A DNA stretch of 64,000 bases from the NCBI GenBank assembly GCA_026261815.1, contig JAMPIT010000890.1, positions 8,834,001 to 8,898,000 of the forward strand, in the 5' to 3' direction. The notes under the pieces were generated by a model. It saw only the letters and a program-made list of their open reading frames with translations. It was not told the DNA's origin and made no database searches. The position numbers and the translations under genes were made by a program. The DNA is from Monarcha castaneiventris obscurior. Lineage: Eukaryota; Chordata; Aves; Passeriformes; Monarchidae. Positions 1 through 13,901 of this stretch are shown here, piece after piece; positions within the stretch are counted from its first letter, which is position 1, and every line of letters begins with the position of its first letter.

Positions 1-332
1 ACCTTTCCTAATTGTGCTTGTCAGAAAGAGGAGACAGAGAAGGGGATAAAACTCTGTAAGTCTTCTGAGAGATGTGCTGTCCTCAATGACTCTTCCTTCA
101 TGTTGTGCTAAAATGTCTGACTTTTTATAGATTTGTGTGTTGAATTAAAACCTGCGAGAAACATTAAAACTAGAGCATCCAGCTTGGTGTCGAACTCTTA
201 ATTACAGTTTTTAATGCAGAAATCTACATAGCACTGTCTTTCCTTACTTCCATTTGGCAAATTTTGAAAAGTGGGGTTAGGTTTGATGCAACAACTGCTA
301 ATCGTGGGGTTGGTCTCGTTTAACAGTGGCCA

Positions 333-363
333 CACGTGCAGCAGATTGACCACCCACGTGCAG
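333..363. promoter_or_regulatory. Two identical E-box motifs 22 bp apart
   Basis: The 9-mer CACGTGCAG occurs at 333-341 and again at 355-363, so two perfect palindromic E-boxes (CACGTG) sit 22 bp apart, about two helical turns. CACGTG is the known site for bHLH-zip factors (MYC/MAX, USF) and CLOCK/BMAL1-type dimers. The repeated CAG flank makes the pair look like a small duplication. There is no recognisable promoter or transcript next to it, so any function is inference. Confidence 0.2.
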
Positions 364-1520
364 TTCATGCAATGCAGGTAGGGAGCTTAAGTGTGGTTCA
401 ATCTCTGTTCAAAGGGGCTGGAATTAATACACAGTCTTTTCTAATTTGTCCTGTGACATAGACTGCAGTCTCTCATTGAAGGTGGTAATGTGTTTTAACC
501 AAGTCAGTCACTACCTATTCTGTGACTGCATCTGCAGATCCCCTTTTGACTTGTTCAGCATTGCATTTGACAGGATGGTATAATGAAGGCTCCAGTTGTA
601 TGTTGATGTTTAGACTATCAAGAACAGCACAGCATAAGTCTACTTCTTGAAAGCTGAATAGTTTGGAAAAGAGGAAAAGACAACTCTAACAAAGCTGAAG
701 AGAAATCAGAAGATTGACCAAAAGTCAGTTTTGTGTGTTTGTGCTGTATTTGTAGCCTATTTTGAGGTTTTCTCTGTAAGCATTACACAACTTTCTTGAT
801 CAGTAGTTCAAGGCAGCGCTATCATGCCACTGTGTATGGATGCAGTTTTTATGAATTTACAAGTGCTTACTGTACTATATAGTCTACTACTGGAGGGGAT
901 GAAAAAGCTTTAATCACCTTCATATCCTTGTATGGATATATAGGCATCAGGAGTTACGCTGTCTTCCTGCTTAGCAAAACACAGCTGAAATATTTTTGGT
1001 ATAAAAATGTTCTTTCAAAATTTTTGCTTTCGGAAATCAGGCTTCAGCTTTAATCTCTTATCCACTGATAAAAATGCTTTGGAGTTCTGTAGAATCCTTC
1101 TAATGTACCCTGGTGCTCCTGTCCTCCTTCCCCCATGCGACTTGTGCAGCCGTTGCCCATCATTTCAAATGCTCACATTTTGTGATTTTTAAATATACTC
1201 AGCATGTATAATCTCAAAGGTTAAACTGTTGTTGAAAGAATTCTCAATCAGTCATGAAAGGAGAAAGAAATTTTCCTGCTGAAGTGATACATTTAGTGAA
1301 GGACTTCTAGTGAAGGAATGTGTTAAATTGCTAAGGATGCAAGGTGAAAAAATTGCTATGCTAATATACATGAAAATGTATGAATAATAATTTACTGATA
1401 AATTAATATGGCCTGAGATTAATCTCATTCTGGCAAAACCCATGTTGAAGGAAGTGAGAATTTACTGTGTTGGGATCTAATTGAGTATAATTTCTTTTCT
1501 CCTTTCTTCTTCAACCACCT

Positions 1521-1535
1521 CCCCCCCCCCGCCCC
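1521..1535. repeat. Poly-C run in a pyrimidine tract
   Basis: Ten consecutive C at 1521-1530, one G, then four C sit inside a longer pyrimidine-rich stretch of about 1494-1545. This is a simple low-complexity feature with no gene attached. Confidence 0.8.
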
Positions 1536-1806
1536 TTCTTTCTTGCACTTGGAGAAGTCATGTAAAGTAATAAATACATTTTACAAAAAAAATAAACATA
1601 AATATTTAAGGGTGCCTACAGTGTTAACTTGCTGGTTACAGTCAAATACTTTTCTTCCCATCCTTGTGAGAATCAGTTGCCTGTATAAAGCACAGTTCTC
1701 TGGTGAAACAGTGTTCTCTTGTATTTTCTGAACCTTGAGCAGAAGTTACTCCTTCTTAGATGTTGCTCCAGGCTTCTTGTACATCCATTAAGCCTTGCTC
1801 AGTGAA

Positions 1807-1814
<8 letters not shown>

Positions 1815-1837
<23 letters not shown>

Positions 1838-1840
1838 TAT
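1815..1840. repeat. (AT)13 microsatellite
   Basis: Thirteen uninterrupted AT units follow directly on a short poly-A run at about 1805-1815. It is uninterrupted and so likely length-polymorphic. Its A-rich leader is the usual seed for AT microsatellites. Confidence 0.95.
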
Positions 1841-3775
1841 GTTTATATACCTGCTGCTTTTCTTTCTCTATTTAGAAAACATCAGTATATCTGGAGTCTC
1901 TGGGGTGTGTTCTTCCCATGGTTGCACAAACAAACCAGCAGCACTTTGCCTGCTTTTTGTTACTTCATGGGAGTAGAAGAGCTGGAAGTTCACACTTAAA
2001 TTTACCAGTATCCAGCAGGATTTAAGGATTGCATTTAATGACAGGAATTCCCAAACATATCGATGGCAGATTCAGTTCCTGGCTGTGTGAATTGGTGTTT
2101 GTGTGTAATTAGGGGGGGAACTTGAGCTGTACAGGCAGGCTCAGCTAACAATGTCACTCAAAGCTAGATGTAGCTGTTAAGCTCTGATGCTTCCCCATAT
2201 CAAAATAACTGCTTCAGCTTAAATACTTCTGCACTGGTTGCAGGCTTCATGAAGAAAAATCATGTTAGCTGTTCCCTGCTCCTACCTGCAGTCTGCTCCA
2301 AAAGCAATGCCCTTAAGTATTAATTTTGCTTTATTTTTAACATGATATGCTTCTGTATTATACACAGAAAGTTTAGGTCTGTAAATTGGGTGTGAGTGTA
2401 GGATGAATGCTTTAAAAACATGCCAGTGGGCTGCCAGCTCAGGCTGGGAAAACTCAGGTCCTTGGGAGTGGAAGGCCAGAAACTGCCCTTCAAATTTTCC
2501 TACATCTTCTCTCCCCGTTATGATGAGCAGTGCAATTTTTTTTCACCACAACATAGTTCAAGTTCAAGCCAACAGTCCTCCCTATGTATTTCTTAATTCT
2601 TTCTTCCTTGACTCTTAAATCAAGAACCCCTTGGGACAACAGCACTCTTCTTACTTGTCTGGTTTTGAGCACGTGTGTGTTCTGGTCAGTCTTCTCCCTG
2701 AACAGAGAGCTGTGTCAGAAAGCAAATGCTGTCCCCAGAAATAATATTTGCCTCAAAGGAGCTTGACCTGCTTTGTGATGTTTTTGGAAACAAAATGCAG
2801 GAATAAGTGTTATATTATAAACGAAGCGAGGAAAATAGGGTTGCTGGTTTCCTAAAATAAGAACAGAGCTTTAATACTGCTGAAATGTTTGGTTTTCTGG
2901 AGAAGGTTAACTTTCCAGGAAGGTGGATGTTGTCTTGACTTGTTTATTTTGGATATTTCCACTAATTGATTGTAATCTAATTACCCACATACAAAGCCAG
3001 GCCTTTGAAACAGCCAGTAACTACAGTTGGAAAGATTTATTGCTATTCTCCCATTGAAGGAGGAGAATTGAGTGGTATTTATGTTTTCAGTAGTGTATAA
3101 AGCTGGAAGTGGAGTCAGAGCTCGTGAAGTGTGTGATGTTTTGTGTCTGGGAACTATCTTTCAATAACTGTTCTCATGACTCAGTTTATAGGTGCATGTT
3201 ATAATTTTGAACGAATATCAACAGGGCAACAAGGCTGATTTGTGTAGAAAATGTTGCAATTTTATTACCTCTCCTGTGTCATATTCTAACAAAATAATCT
3301 GTTCTAGATTACTGGTAAACCATTTTCAGTTTGGGAAGGTGACTACTCTAAAACATTAATGCTGGGGAATGTACCTCTTTCTCACATAGAGGCTCATTTT
3401 CTTTTGTATCTAAAAGGTGATCAGTACAGGAGAGGGAGGTTGGGGGAGGAGTGGATGTTGCTGAATGGAGTGGAACGAGTTACTCATTCTTCAGAATAGC
3501 CAGAAGGTAAACTCGAGTGCACTTGAAAAACCACGCTGGTAAAATACCCCATGTGTAGTTCAGGCTGTTAAATACAATGTTTGCTATTGACTTTTTTTAT
3601 TGGGCTAGGGAAAGAATCGACCCCTGAGAACGCACTGGGAAAAATGTGCCGTGGAGGATGTTGAAAAGTGGCAGTGTAGGCTGTAGTGCCTTGCACCCTG
3701 CACAGCCACCTCAATGTGTGAGGTGTGCCTACTCTACATAGAGAATATGCACAAATATGGATGTGTTCAATAGAC

Positions 3776-3897
3776 ACATATACATATATAAATATTCACT
3801 AAATAAATATACATTCATATACATGTATTCATATATAGGCATATATGTATATATGCACACACATATAAATGCAGACATCTGTTAATACATGTGTGTA
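3776..3897. repeat. Cryptic AT/ACAT simple-sequence tract
   Basis: About 120 bp consists almost entirely of interleaved ATAT, ACAT and CACA motifs such as TACATATATAAATATTCA and ATATGTATATATGCACACAC. No single unit repeats perfectly. It reads as a degenerated (ATAC/AT)n microsatellite with many interruptions, and therefore old. Confidence 0.75.
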
Positions 3898-6800
3898 TAA
3901 TAAGGAGAAGTACAGGTATTCTCAAACTGGGGATGCAGCAAGTATCATGGAAGGGAGGAAAATGTTCAGGAAGCTTTTTTTTTTAGTAGGGGAGGAAAAG
4001 GGAGTGAAGGGGCTGATGGTTTGATTTACTACTATACCTCACAGGACTGAAGTTTGGGTCAGACTGGGAGTGGGATTCTGTTGAGATATATGTTTATATT
4101 GCAGAGGGAGAAGAGGTAGAAAAAAAAACTATTAAAAAGTCTCTAATATAGAGGAAGGAGAATTTACAGTGCTTGAGAAACGTGGAGCTAATCTGAGACC
4201 ACAGACAATTCATGGAAAACTTGCTGGTTAAAGTATTAGTTATGATGTGATTAAAAAAGACTTGTTCAGGTATTTATGAAAAGATGAAAATAAGGTAAAA
4301 CAGGCTGTGGTGGCAAGGCCAGGGTAATGTAACCTTTGCAGCCTTGAGGAATGCAAAGCAGGATGTAAACACAGAAACTAAACCCACCTTATCTTGGTAC
4401 AGAAAGTACAATTTGTGTCTCCCCTGGCCTTGGATAAACAGGCAAATTGTGGGATGCCTAGCAGAAGTTGTTCTAGCCACTGATAGTGAAAACAAACCTA
4501 TGTCATTAAATGAAATGAATAATTTTCATCACAAATGTACATCTTGTGGATTCACAGAGCTGTAAATCCACTGTTGAAAAGGTGTTGTGTGGCAAGTCCA
4601 GAGTGAAAGAGGAGTAAGCTGAATAAGATTTTAATTTGACAGAGTTGCCAGTTGCTGACTGAGACTATTTTAAGTGAATCCTGGCATATTAGTATGAAAA
4701 TACTGACTACATCAACTAGCGTTGTCTACGAGAATAGCAAAAAACACTTCGGAAAAAAGTTGGTTGTTGTAGTTCCCTGGAAATCACTATCTGCTGTTGT
4801 GACTACCTAATGAACAGAAGTGTAATGTGTTGTGCCAGGGTAGTACAATAGAAGCATTGTGATAATGTGATAATTTCTCTTCCTGGAAAAACATAATTTA
4901 GATCACTGAAATCAGTGGGACTGAGGAACACAGCTAAAATATATCATGTGTTACTCCCCTGAATAGTGTTAATTGGACCTTAAATCCATTCCTAGGTAAT
5001 GTGGTTGGAACTGTAGCACATCTGTCCATCATGTTTGGGACACTGAGACATTCAGCAACCAAAGTTCTTTTATGTGTTATGGATGAAGAACATATTGCAA
5101 ATTACTGAAACTCTGCGTGGAGATAGTACATTTTGAAAATCATAGCTCGGTGCCTGGAATTGAATTACTTGTGTTAGATATTGCACAACCTATTGGCACG
5201 CTGAATTAATGTCTCTGGAGACCTACAAAAGGAATACTTATTTGGAGAATTAGAAGTCAAAACTAAAGGACTAAGCTTGCTGTAGAGATCAGACTGCTGC
5301 ACTGAGAAAATCAAAGTCCATGTGTGTGATTTAAACCATGTTTGACATGGCAGGCTTTGGTTTCACCAGGAGACTCACTATGCTATTTGGCTATGTTTTT
5401 AAAACCCGCAAGTGTAAATTAGAACGAGCTAATTTTATAATTATTCCCAACAGACACACAAGTAATTTAGTCTCAAACATGTTTATTTTATAAAGACACA
5501 ATCATTCAAAAAAGAAGTGCTGAGAAACCACAAGTGGTTTGAGCAATAGAAGCTTAGAGCTTTGGCAAACACACACATGTTTAAAATGTGGTAGCATTTG
5601 TTTAAAAGCCATTGAGTGTTCCGTCTCTTTCTTTGCAGCTTTATGACTGTCCTTAAAGAGTAATACCATAGAACAGGGGGGTGGAAGGGTTGTTTTGTTT
5701 ATGGTGGTATTAGTCATTAATTTAGTTTAAATTCCAGGAAAAACCTCAGTTGTTCAGCCTCGAGGAATGAAGAACAAAATCATGCTTGTTTCATATGCTG
5801 CTAGAGGAGGGACTGATCCTGAGACTGAACAAAGAAGGGGATTTAAAAAATTTTTTTTAATCCTGAAACTTGATTGATTGTTCATTTTGAAGAGACAGGG
5901 ATACCCCTTCAGTAGCTTAAAGAAGTGACTGCTCACAGGGTATAAATATACCATGGGGAAAGGGCACCATATACAAATATGTTAAAATCCAGATTGTAAT
6001 GGTAGCCTGTATAAAAGTCCTTTAAAAAGTGGTTAGAAATAGTGAAGTTCTCAGTAGTTAATGAGCAAGCTCACTTATGTCACGACTCTCACCAGGTCTC
6101 AGATTTTTTTTTTTTTCTGGTGCAAACCAGGAGGAAAAAAATATTTGATGATGAGAGAAGTGCCCCACAGTCTTCGGGCCTTACACAATGCATGATATAA
6201 TGTTTTAATTTTTTTTTAAATAGTGTGAATAATAACAATACCATTTAGGGGTGGCAAACTGCTGTCAGAAACACTGGACTTCCTGAGGGCAGTAAGCTTT
6301 ATTGCACTAAGCTCACAAAGACTGGTTAGTCTTTTGGCTTCTTTTACTAGAAAGATTAAACAAACAACTTTAGAATGACTGCACTGTGCTGTCAAAGGTG
6401 AGTTGTAGCCTGCTTTGCTTCTTTAAGGTGTTGTTTAAATGAATCTGTATTTGCCTCTTTCTAAGCAGCACTTTGTGTTCTGATTTTGACACAAGTATCA
6501 ACTTTGAGGGGGGAAAAGGGAGACATTTATTTTATACAGTACAGATTTAAAGCTTTTTCTAAACTTTTTGTAAGATTTTTAAATACGGCTAGGTAACAAC
6601 CAGACTTTTTACATTTCCCATCCTAAATTGTAAAGATCACAAAACTAATGCTTCATCAGGCAATGGATCATATTTTGGGTTCATATTGTCTTGCCTCTGC
6701 AAGAAGTTGTTTAGCTGCATCTGAAGCATAATGCTGCCGGAATTAATGTATAAATCTCTATTTTTAGATTTTCAAAAAGTCTTCACAATTCAAGCACCAA

Positions 6801-8551
6801 TTTTTCAATAAAGATAACCAGAACTATAACTTCATCTAAGCTTTTAAAATTTCAAGCCCTGTGCAAAGTCGGATGGTATGGTTGGCAAGTCAAAGTGATG
6901 TGAATTACAAAAAATTGTAGTAAATGGTTCTTTTAGATGCCAGACCTTTCTGGCAATTTCCATAAAATTTCAAGTATTAAGTAGATGTGAGTATTTTGTT
7001 AATGAATAAGAAGCTAGAATATTTATCTTAGTCTTTCAGTCTGGAGAAGTCACAGAGATTTAAGGAGTTTTTAGGCTTCACGGAATATCTTAAAATGGAG
7101 TTAGAGTTTTTCATTGAATTCTAGATAACTTTTTTAACAGCACATGGTCATTGATTTTGTTAAATATACCAGACTCATAGCTTGAGTGAAGAAATATTGC
7201 CCTGATGAGAAGAGATGTTAGTGGCTTGAGGAAAGGAATTGTTATGAGTATTTATGTCAGATTTCTGCATGAACTCACTTGGCATATCTTCTGCAGTGTT
7301 TCAATACTGGTCATCAAGTTTCCAGCCCAGTCTAAAACTGTAATTCCAAGCCTTTCTCTGTGGCCAGTGGACAAGGCACTGCACTCACTGCTTTCTGCTC
7401 TAATAGGTATGCCTTCATATTTACATTTCCCATCAGAAAATGTGTGTTTTCAATTGTTGAGTGCAGGTTTCAAGATTTGCCTCCAAAGATGGGAAACTCT
7501 GTGCAGCAGGGGGTTACGTGTGGTGTGTCCTCATTTATGTCCAACCAAGGCCAGCAGGAAAGGCACTGACTGATGGCAGTGGGTGGTTGAGCACCACTGG
7601 TTGCATTCTCCCCTAACATGTTGCTGTATGGTTTTTCTGTTAGTTTACATAGTTGTGTGCTAGAAGTGTGTTTTTGTAGTTTCAGTCATTAAAAAGTTCT
7701 GCCTTTCAGTTTTTGCAGCAATATGTGTGGCACACTGCTCTTCTGCAAAGTTTTTAATGTAGATGCACTGTTTTGACACTTCTGTCTAACAAACTTTTTT
7801 TTTTTATACTCAGACATCAAAATCCTCAAATGCCTTCATCTTCAAATTGATATTTGATTTTAAATAATTACTAAAGTTGAGTATTTCTGTGTTTGCTTTC
7901 TCTAATTTTTAATGCTGAAATACTTGATTTTCTGTGCATTATTTGCAGTGTGTGTTTTCCTATTTAATTTTGATCTCCTTTTTTTATGCCTCTAAGACAT
8001 ATTGCAATTTTTGAGGTTGGATGTTGGGCTTCTCTTTTGGGAATATTGGTTTAGAGAATGGGAATGAATGTTCAATATGGTCTTTGTATCCCTTTGTTAT
8101 GAAAAGCAGATGTAATGGGTGATTCCTACTTTTTTTACTTTAATGGCTTTCAGCTGCATTTAGCTGGTTGTGTTTGTTATAAATATCATTCACCAGAAGA
8201 AAAAAAGCTAAGCAATTAATATTGCAAAACTGCAACAACAGAAAGTGTCACTTATTTTCTCAAAGTTGAAAGAAACCGATGTCAGTCTCAAGGTTTCTGC
8301 AGTGATGTTATTTTTTATTTTAAAGTATACATATCTAAAACACCAACAAACACACGGAACCTTTGAATACTGTTATTCCACATACATCTCTGGCATTTAT
8401 ACACATGTGAAGAATTGCACTGAACTCTAGTGCTACAGAAGAAAAGAAGGGACCTTAGCAATGTGGTACTATGTGGAAAGAGCCTCGGGGCAGTAAGTAG
8501 AAATTCCTTTTTTTTGTTTCATATAGATGTGAATTGTGACAATTCCACTTT
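3898..8551. other. Non-coding stretch, no gene recognised
   Basis: Frames stay below about 125 codons. The longest, on the plus strand at 7205-7573, has no recognisable motif and overlaps a second frame of 69 codons, which is typical of chance. T runs occur near 6101-6116 and 7795-7805. I saw no transposable-element signature. Confidence 0.7.
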
Positions 8552-8577
8552 GCCTTTTTTGCATGCCTTTTTTGCAT
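8552..8577. repeat. Perfect 13-bp tandem duplication
   Basis: GCCTTTTTTGCAT occurs at 8552-8564 and immediately again at 8565-8577. Each copy ends in TTTGCAT, the core of the octamer (POU factor) site read on the other strand as ATGCAAA. The duplication is certain. A regulatory role is speculative because no promoter or gene is visible nearby. Confidence 0.9.
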
Positions 8578-11500
8578 CCGTCTGTGCTTTTAAAACATTT
8601 TCACAGGTGTAAATATTGTCAGTGAGGCTTTGCGTATAAAGACCACCTAGAGAACCTCTTTTATGAGCGTCACAGTATTGACTTGAAAAAAAGAAATTTT
8701 TTGATGCCGAAAGCAAAATAAGTAAATAAAAACACCAGGTAGACTGCTGATATTTTCTAGCTCTGGGCATATAAATATAGATATGCACACACACTGTGGG
8801 AATTTTTGAAAGAATGCAAAGAAACCTAAACAAAAAGAGGTGGCAGATATGGAGATTTACAAAATTTTTTGTATAGCTCCATGAACTATGGAATTATGTT
8901 TTGGTTTTAAATGCTTATATTCTGCAGATAAAGTTTAAAACAATCTTCTGACATCCAAAAAGTTTAATTTAGAAGTGCTTTTTTTTCCTAGTTGCATTTA
9001 ATTATATTTATAGGTATCAAATTAATATAAAGTTCAGCAGTGCAAACCAAATTCACAGTAAAGGCCCTCCATCTGAATGTACACTCAAAGAACTTTATAC
9101 CCAGTTTTCCTCCATTAGCGTATGTGTAGTTAAAAGCTACAATTAAAATGTCATCTGAGATAGGTGAGCAATGAATTTGTTTGAGACTGATCTGAGTCCA
9201 ACAGATTAAAAAGAAAAAAGTATCTTACAGTACTTCAAACATGATGCCTGCTCCTCTTTGGCTGCCAAAATTACCCTTGAAGACCTCGTTTAAAATGATA
9301 GAGATTTACAGCACTTATGTGCATAGTCAACGAAGGGAAATGAAAATGTAATTGCAAGCAGTCATCAAAAGCTCAGTCTTTCAGTTAGTTTCAGTTAAAA
9401 AAAACAGTTTATTATGAAGTGACTTGGTAAAGTTGGCAGGATTTTGTCACGTCTAAGCTAGAGCTGAATCAGCTGCAGGTAGGAGATAAAAGGCCCAATC
9501 CATACCCCACTGAAGTGAATTGAAAGCTTCCCAACAGATCTAAGACTTCAAAATTTGCCAAAAGATTCTGATTGCGTGTGATAAGATTTTTTTTTTTTTT
9601 AAACTTTCAGTAACAAGAAACACTTCAGTAATTAGAAACATTATTCATTTACATATGTTTAAATAAGAAAAAATATGTCGTGGAAGTCTCTGTATTGATC
9701 CCAGATATTGGTGCCTGAGTCCTGGGAGTTTTGGAGAGCCCTGCTTGTGAGGCTGTGCTTATCAATAGTTGTCACTGCATCTGCGCCCTGCAGCCCAGCC
9801 AAGCCCTGTGCATTTGAACCAGGTCAGATGTGAGAACTTGCTCATGTATTTGTCAGCCTGGCAGAGCACACAATGATGTATTTATAGTTGCCTTATACCA
9901 GCTGCAGGAAGAAGGATGATACCTGATCTGGCATAAAATCTACCAAGATAAATTTACTAAAAAAAAAAATTAAACATTTATTTATGTCAGGAAAATGGTC
10001 TGATACCTGCTCAGCATTTGCTTTTTTTTTCCTTTGTCATGAACTTTCACTGCTTTTTTAGGTACTGAGCATCCAGAAGCTGCAGTTACCATCTCATTGA
10101 ACCACATATTACAATTATTAATAGTGCATATTAATCATTTAATAATATTAAATATTTGATCTGTACTGATGTAAATTGGCTGTTTTCTGAAACCTAGTAG
10201 TTGTCAGGGTATAATCTGTGGAGATATTTTTTCCCTCTTACTGAGGGAGAATTTTCCATGACAGGATGTTTTCTCCTCTCCCTTCCCCCAGTCTGCCCTC
10301 CCACACAAAACTTGTGGTTTTCCTTGCTGTGATGTAAACATTTTTCATAAGCAGGATTCACACTATTAAGGTAGAATTATGTAACAGAAATTTATTCAGG
10401 CATGATATTTCTCTGTTTTATTAGCATAACTGATAGAAACAGAGGGTTTTATCAGGCGTGGTGAACTTGACTTGGGAGTATGAGCAAGGTGAATGACAGA
10501 AATGCCATAAAACTTGATACTGGACAGGGCGTCATGGCCTTACTGGAGTAAATGCTTGTGGAACTGCACCATCGGAGCAGATGATGATGCACTAGTGTTT
10601 CACCCTTATCAACAAAGGGTTAAAAGTTGTGTCCTTCTAGGTATTTGTTAATATTTGCAAAGTTTCATCAACATGTGGGCTTTTGGTAGACATGCAGTTG
10701 TTAAAAGTTTGTTAAAGAGGAATGCAGGATAATAGTGCAGTTCCAAAAAATGGGATGATCACCTGGGAAATATGTTGGGAAAGGTAATATAGGGTGTGGG
10801 GGGGAAAGAAAATTGTGAGAGGAGATTTTTTTAATTGCCAGTGCATGTACACACATGCTACTCTTCCATGTATAATCACATTACAGTCCAGGATAAAGTG
10901 AATAGAAAAGCCTATGCAGATTTCTGTAAGTGATCCCTGCAACACGAGATGTGGGATGGGAAGAGCTCTGGTGAATGCCAGTTGGGTTTTTCTGGGTTAA
11001 AGAAGAAATGGCATTTTCACTTCTTCGATTTTATAATGCACTATCTACTCTGTTTATGTCAATAAATACAGTGAAAATAATCTTTGAGGAGCTGACATTT
11101 GGATGCAGCTGCAGAATTGTCAGGAATTTCAGGATACCATCTTGTTTCGCCTCTCAGCTTGCAGCTCTGACTCAGGTAACTCATCGCTTATATGTGCAAA
11201 TTTGTCAGCACCCAACAGCCACTGGTGACAATTTTCATCAAAGAAATACAGGGCAAGCGTGCAGATTTAAAAGAATTTATAGAGCATATTTGTGTTGTGG
11301 GGCCATTTCAATCATGCAATAATTGCCCAAGAAGGGTTTTGCACAACTGCTTTCTTACAGTTTTACTGACTGCTGTCCACGAGCAGGAGTCGGGTTACTG
11401 GAGAGGTTCTTGCAGGGTCTGTTGACAGTACGGCCACAAGTAGGCAATATCAGTGCTCAGGCAGGAGAATTTGATGAATAAGATAAAACCCTTATAAACT

Positions 11501-13887
11501 AACAAGCCTATCCCTTGGCTTTATGAAGGAAGATGATGGCGTTAAGGTCACGTTAAAGCCCTGAATTGTTTAGGAAAGCTTATGTCTTCCAGCTGGGAAA
11601 CATCACACAGACAGTTCAGAATACACCGAAGTTTTGGCTTAACAGAAACACAGAAAGTCAACTTAGGTAATTTTATCTGCTATGTTCCCTTGGGCCAGGG
11701 CTTTGGAAAGGAGAGTAAGATGTGTCATTAGTCATTGTTGCCTCTTGTGAGCTATTAATTTATTATGCTCTTTTATGTCTGCATGCATTTTTGTAAATAG
11801 TGCTTAGATTAAAGTCAAGTGTATGTATTTGTAAAAACAGATGGATTGGACTTTCTTTTTCCTCTGAATAGGGCTGGTACCATTTGTAGTCATGTTAAAC
11901 ATCTGCACTTCCCTGCTGTCTGTGAAAGGTTTGGTAAACTTAAAAGCAAGACTAATGGTTGGTGAGAAGAGCAAGTTGCAGAAACTCTGATTCCAGTTTT
12001 TCCCAATTTTATTAACAAGGTAACAGCCCATGGGTGCTGGATAATTTAGAAACTTGGTAGAACTTCATATACCACCTCTGTACTTGCAAAGGGATTTTGG
12101 GGATGCTTAAGTACTCCTCCATCCCAGGGCTGTGTGTACACAGTCATGAAAGGGTCATGAGAGAGCTTTGTAAGAACTCCTGAAGGATCATTCAAGGTAA
12201 AGTGTAAATTTAGCATTGTTGTTTTATTAAATAATCTTTCAGCTATTCCAGCTTTTGATCCTGTTACAGCGGTGCTTTGTGTTGAGGTAAATAGAAACCT
12301 TGGAAACACAGTATGATGCTGCACAATTAGGTTCTCTGAAATCTGAGTGAAACTGTGGCCTCTTTGGAGAGAATGTAGCTGGGATGAACACACAGGCACT
12401 GCTTGAGCAGAAGGTGAACTCAGCTCATACAAATGACATTAAGCACAAGCTACACAACTGTTAAAGTCTCAGGCAAGTTTGACTTGTCTGTAGATGAATC
12501 AAATACATTCTGTGTTTGATGATGGGTATTTTTTGACTTAATTATGCCATAGGCAGTTGCTGTACTATTTTTAGAGTATTGGATTCAGTAAAAAATGAAT
12601 TAAGAAGAAAAAGAACTGTGAGGATATCTCACTGTGGATTTTGGTATTCAGCAGCTCCAGGCAAGCAAGGCAATGACATAAAATTAGGATGCATGTTTAG
12701 TTTAGTGCTTTGGCAAGGTAAAAGGTAGGTTAACAAGGAAAAGATAGGATTAGATAAACGCCTGGTATAATTTCTCCTTTAGTTTCTCATTAGGTTTTGC
12801 CATTGGGTATAGTTAGCTGTGGCATGACTTTATGCTTTATGTTAAAAGCGGATGTTGTAATTTGTATTCAGGCTTTGGAGTGAACAGACTTCTGGCAGAG
12901 GGAGAGTTCTCTGGAGAGGATGGATCCTGAAAGGCAGGACCTCAGGAGAAATCAGACCTGTGGAAAACCTGTCCTGTTACTACAGCATGACCTTTTCCAT
13001 GCTGTGTCTTGGTTCCTGACTTTAACCCTTGAGATGTAGCTTTTTTTGGAGCTTACTTTGTGCCCTTTAAATATCATTTTGGCCATCTTTTGCCTGTCAG
13101 AAGTGTACAATGGAGGTTCTGCAGCTTAGCAGTGTCCCACTTATTCCTGTGGCAGTTCCTTAAGCAGAAGGACAAGAGTTGCTGAGAAAGAAATGAAGCT
13201 TTGAGAATGTATCCCCGGAGATGAAAGGAAGGTGGAAACACAGGCAGGGGTGTTTTGGCACTGCTGGAAGTTGTCATGTGGGTTACCTGAGTCAAACTAT
13301 GTACTGGTGTGACAGTTTGGGTGCCCTTCTATGAAAGATGAGATAATTCTGAGCTAACAGAGATTTTCTCACCCTTTCTTAGCTTAAAGAAAAGCTAACT
13401 TGAGGCCTAGTTATAACATTGCTACTAAGCATGATGAAGCTTCTTTTATCCAGGACTTTGCTTTCTTCTGAGTGGGTTTTTGGGTAAGTGGATTATCCCA
13501 GTGTTGGCAGCAAGCTTGTTGCACAGTGCAGTGAAGAGAGGAATGCACTACCTGTACGATGGAGATAACTGTTTCCCCACTCACTCCCTGTGGCATGCCT
13601 GCTTCCATGGTGTCTCTCCCAGCTCCCTCTCCATCATTGTAGCTGGCTGAATGCTGGAAATGTGAGGGTTTTCCATTTGTATTGTCCATGAACAGATGGC
13701 CCAGTTGCCAGTGGTTGCTCTTGCTGCTGTTCTGTTCTTCTCAGGTGCCTCTCAGAGAGCATTCCCAGCTGAGAGCCAGCCTTATGTGCTGCTGTGAGGG
13801 TAGTGTTCCAAAGCTGGAGAAACCTGAGAAGGAGACACAGCCTTCCTGCAAGTAACAGATGGTTACTGTTTTAAATACAGGCAAGGG

Positions 13888-13901
13888 AAAAAAAAAAAAA
13901 A
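13888..13901. repeat. Poly-A run
   Basis: Fourteen consecutive A on the plus strand. It is not preceded by anything I recognise as a retroelement body, so it is logged as a simple repeat only. Confidence 0.85.

Larger units (their letters stand above)
1..3775. other. Non-coding stretch, no gene recognised
   Basis: The open frames here are at most about 80 codons, lie on both strands without preference and resemble no protein family I know. The only structured items are a pair of E-box palindromes near 333-363, a pyrimidine tract with a poly-C run at 1521-1535 and an AT dinucleotide repeat at 1815-1840. The text is ordinary AT-rich vertebrate intergenic or intronic sequence. I saw no CR1 or LTR signature in it. 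Confidence 0.7.

Noticed and set aside
7205..7573. 122-codon plus-strand frame starting ATGAGAAGAGATG
   Set aside because: No recognisable motif, a second overlapping frame, and no promoter or splice evidence.
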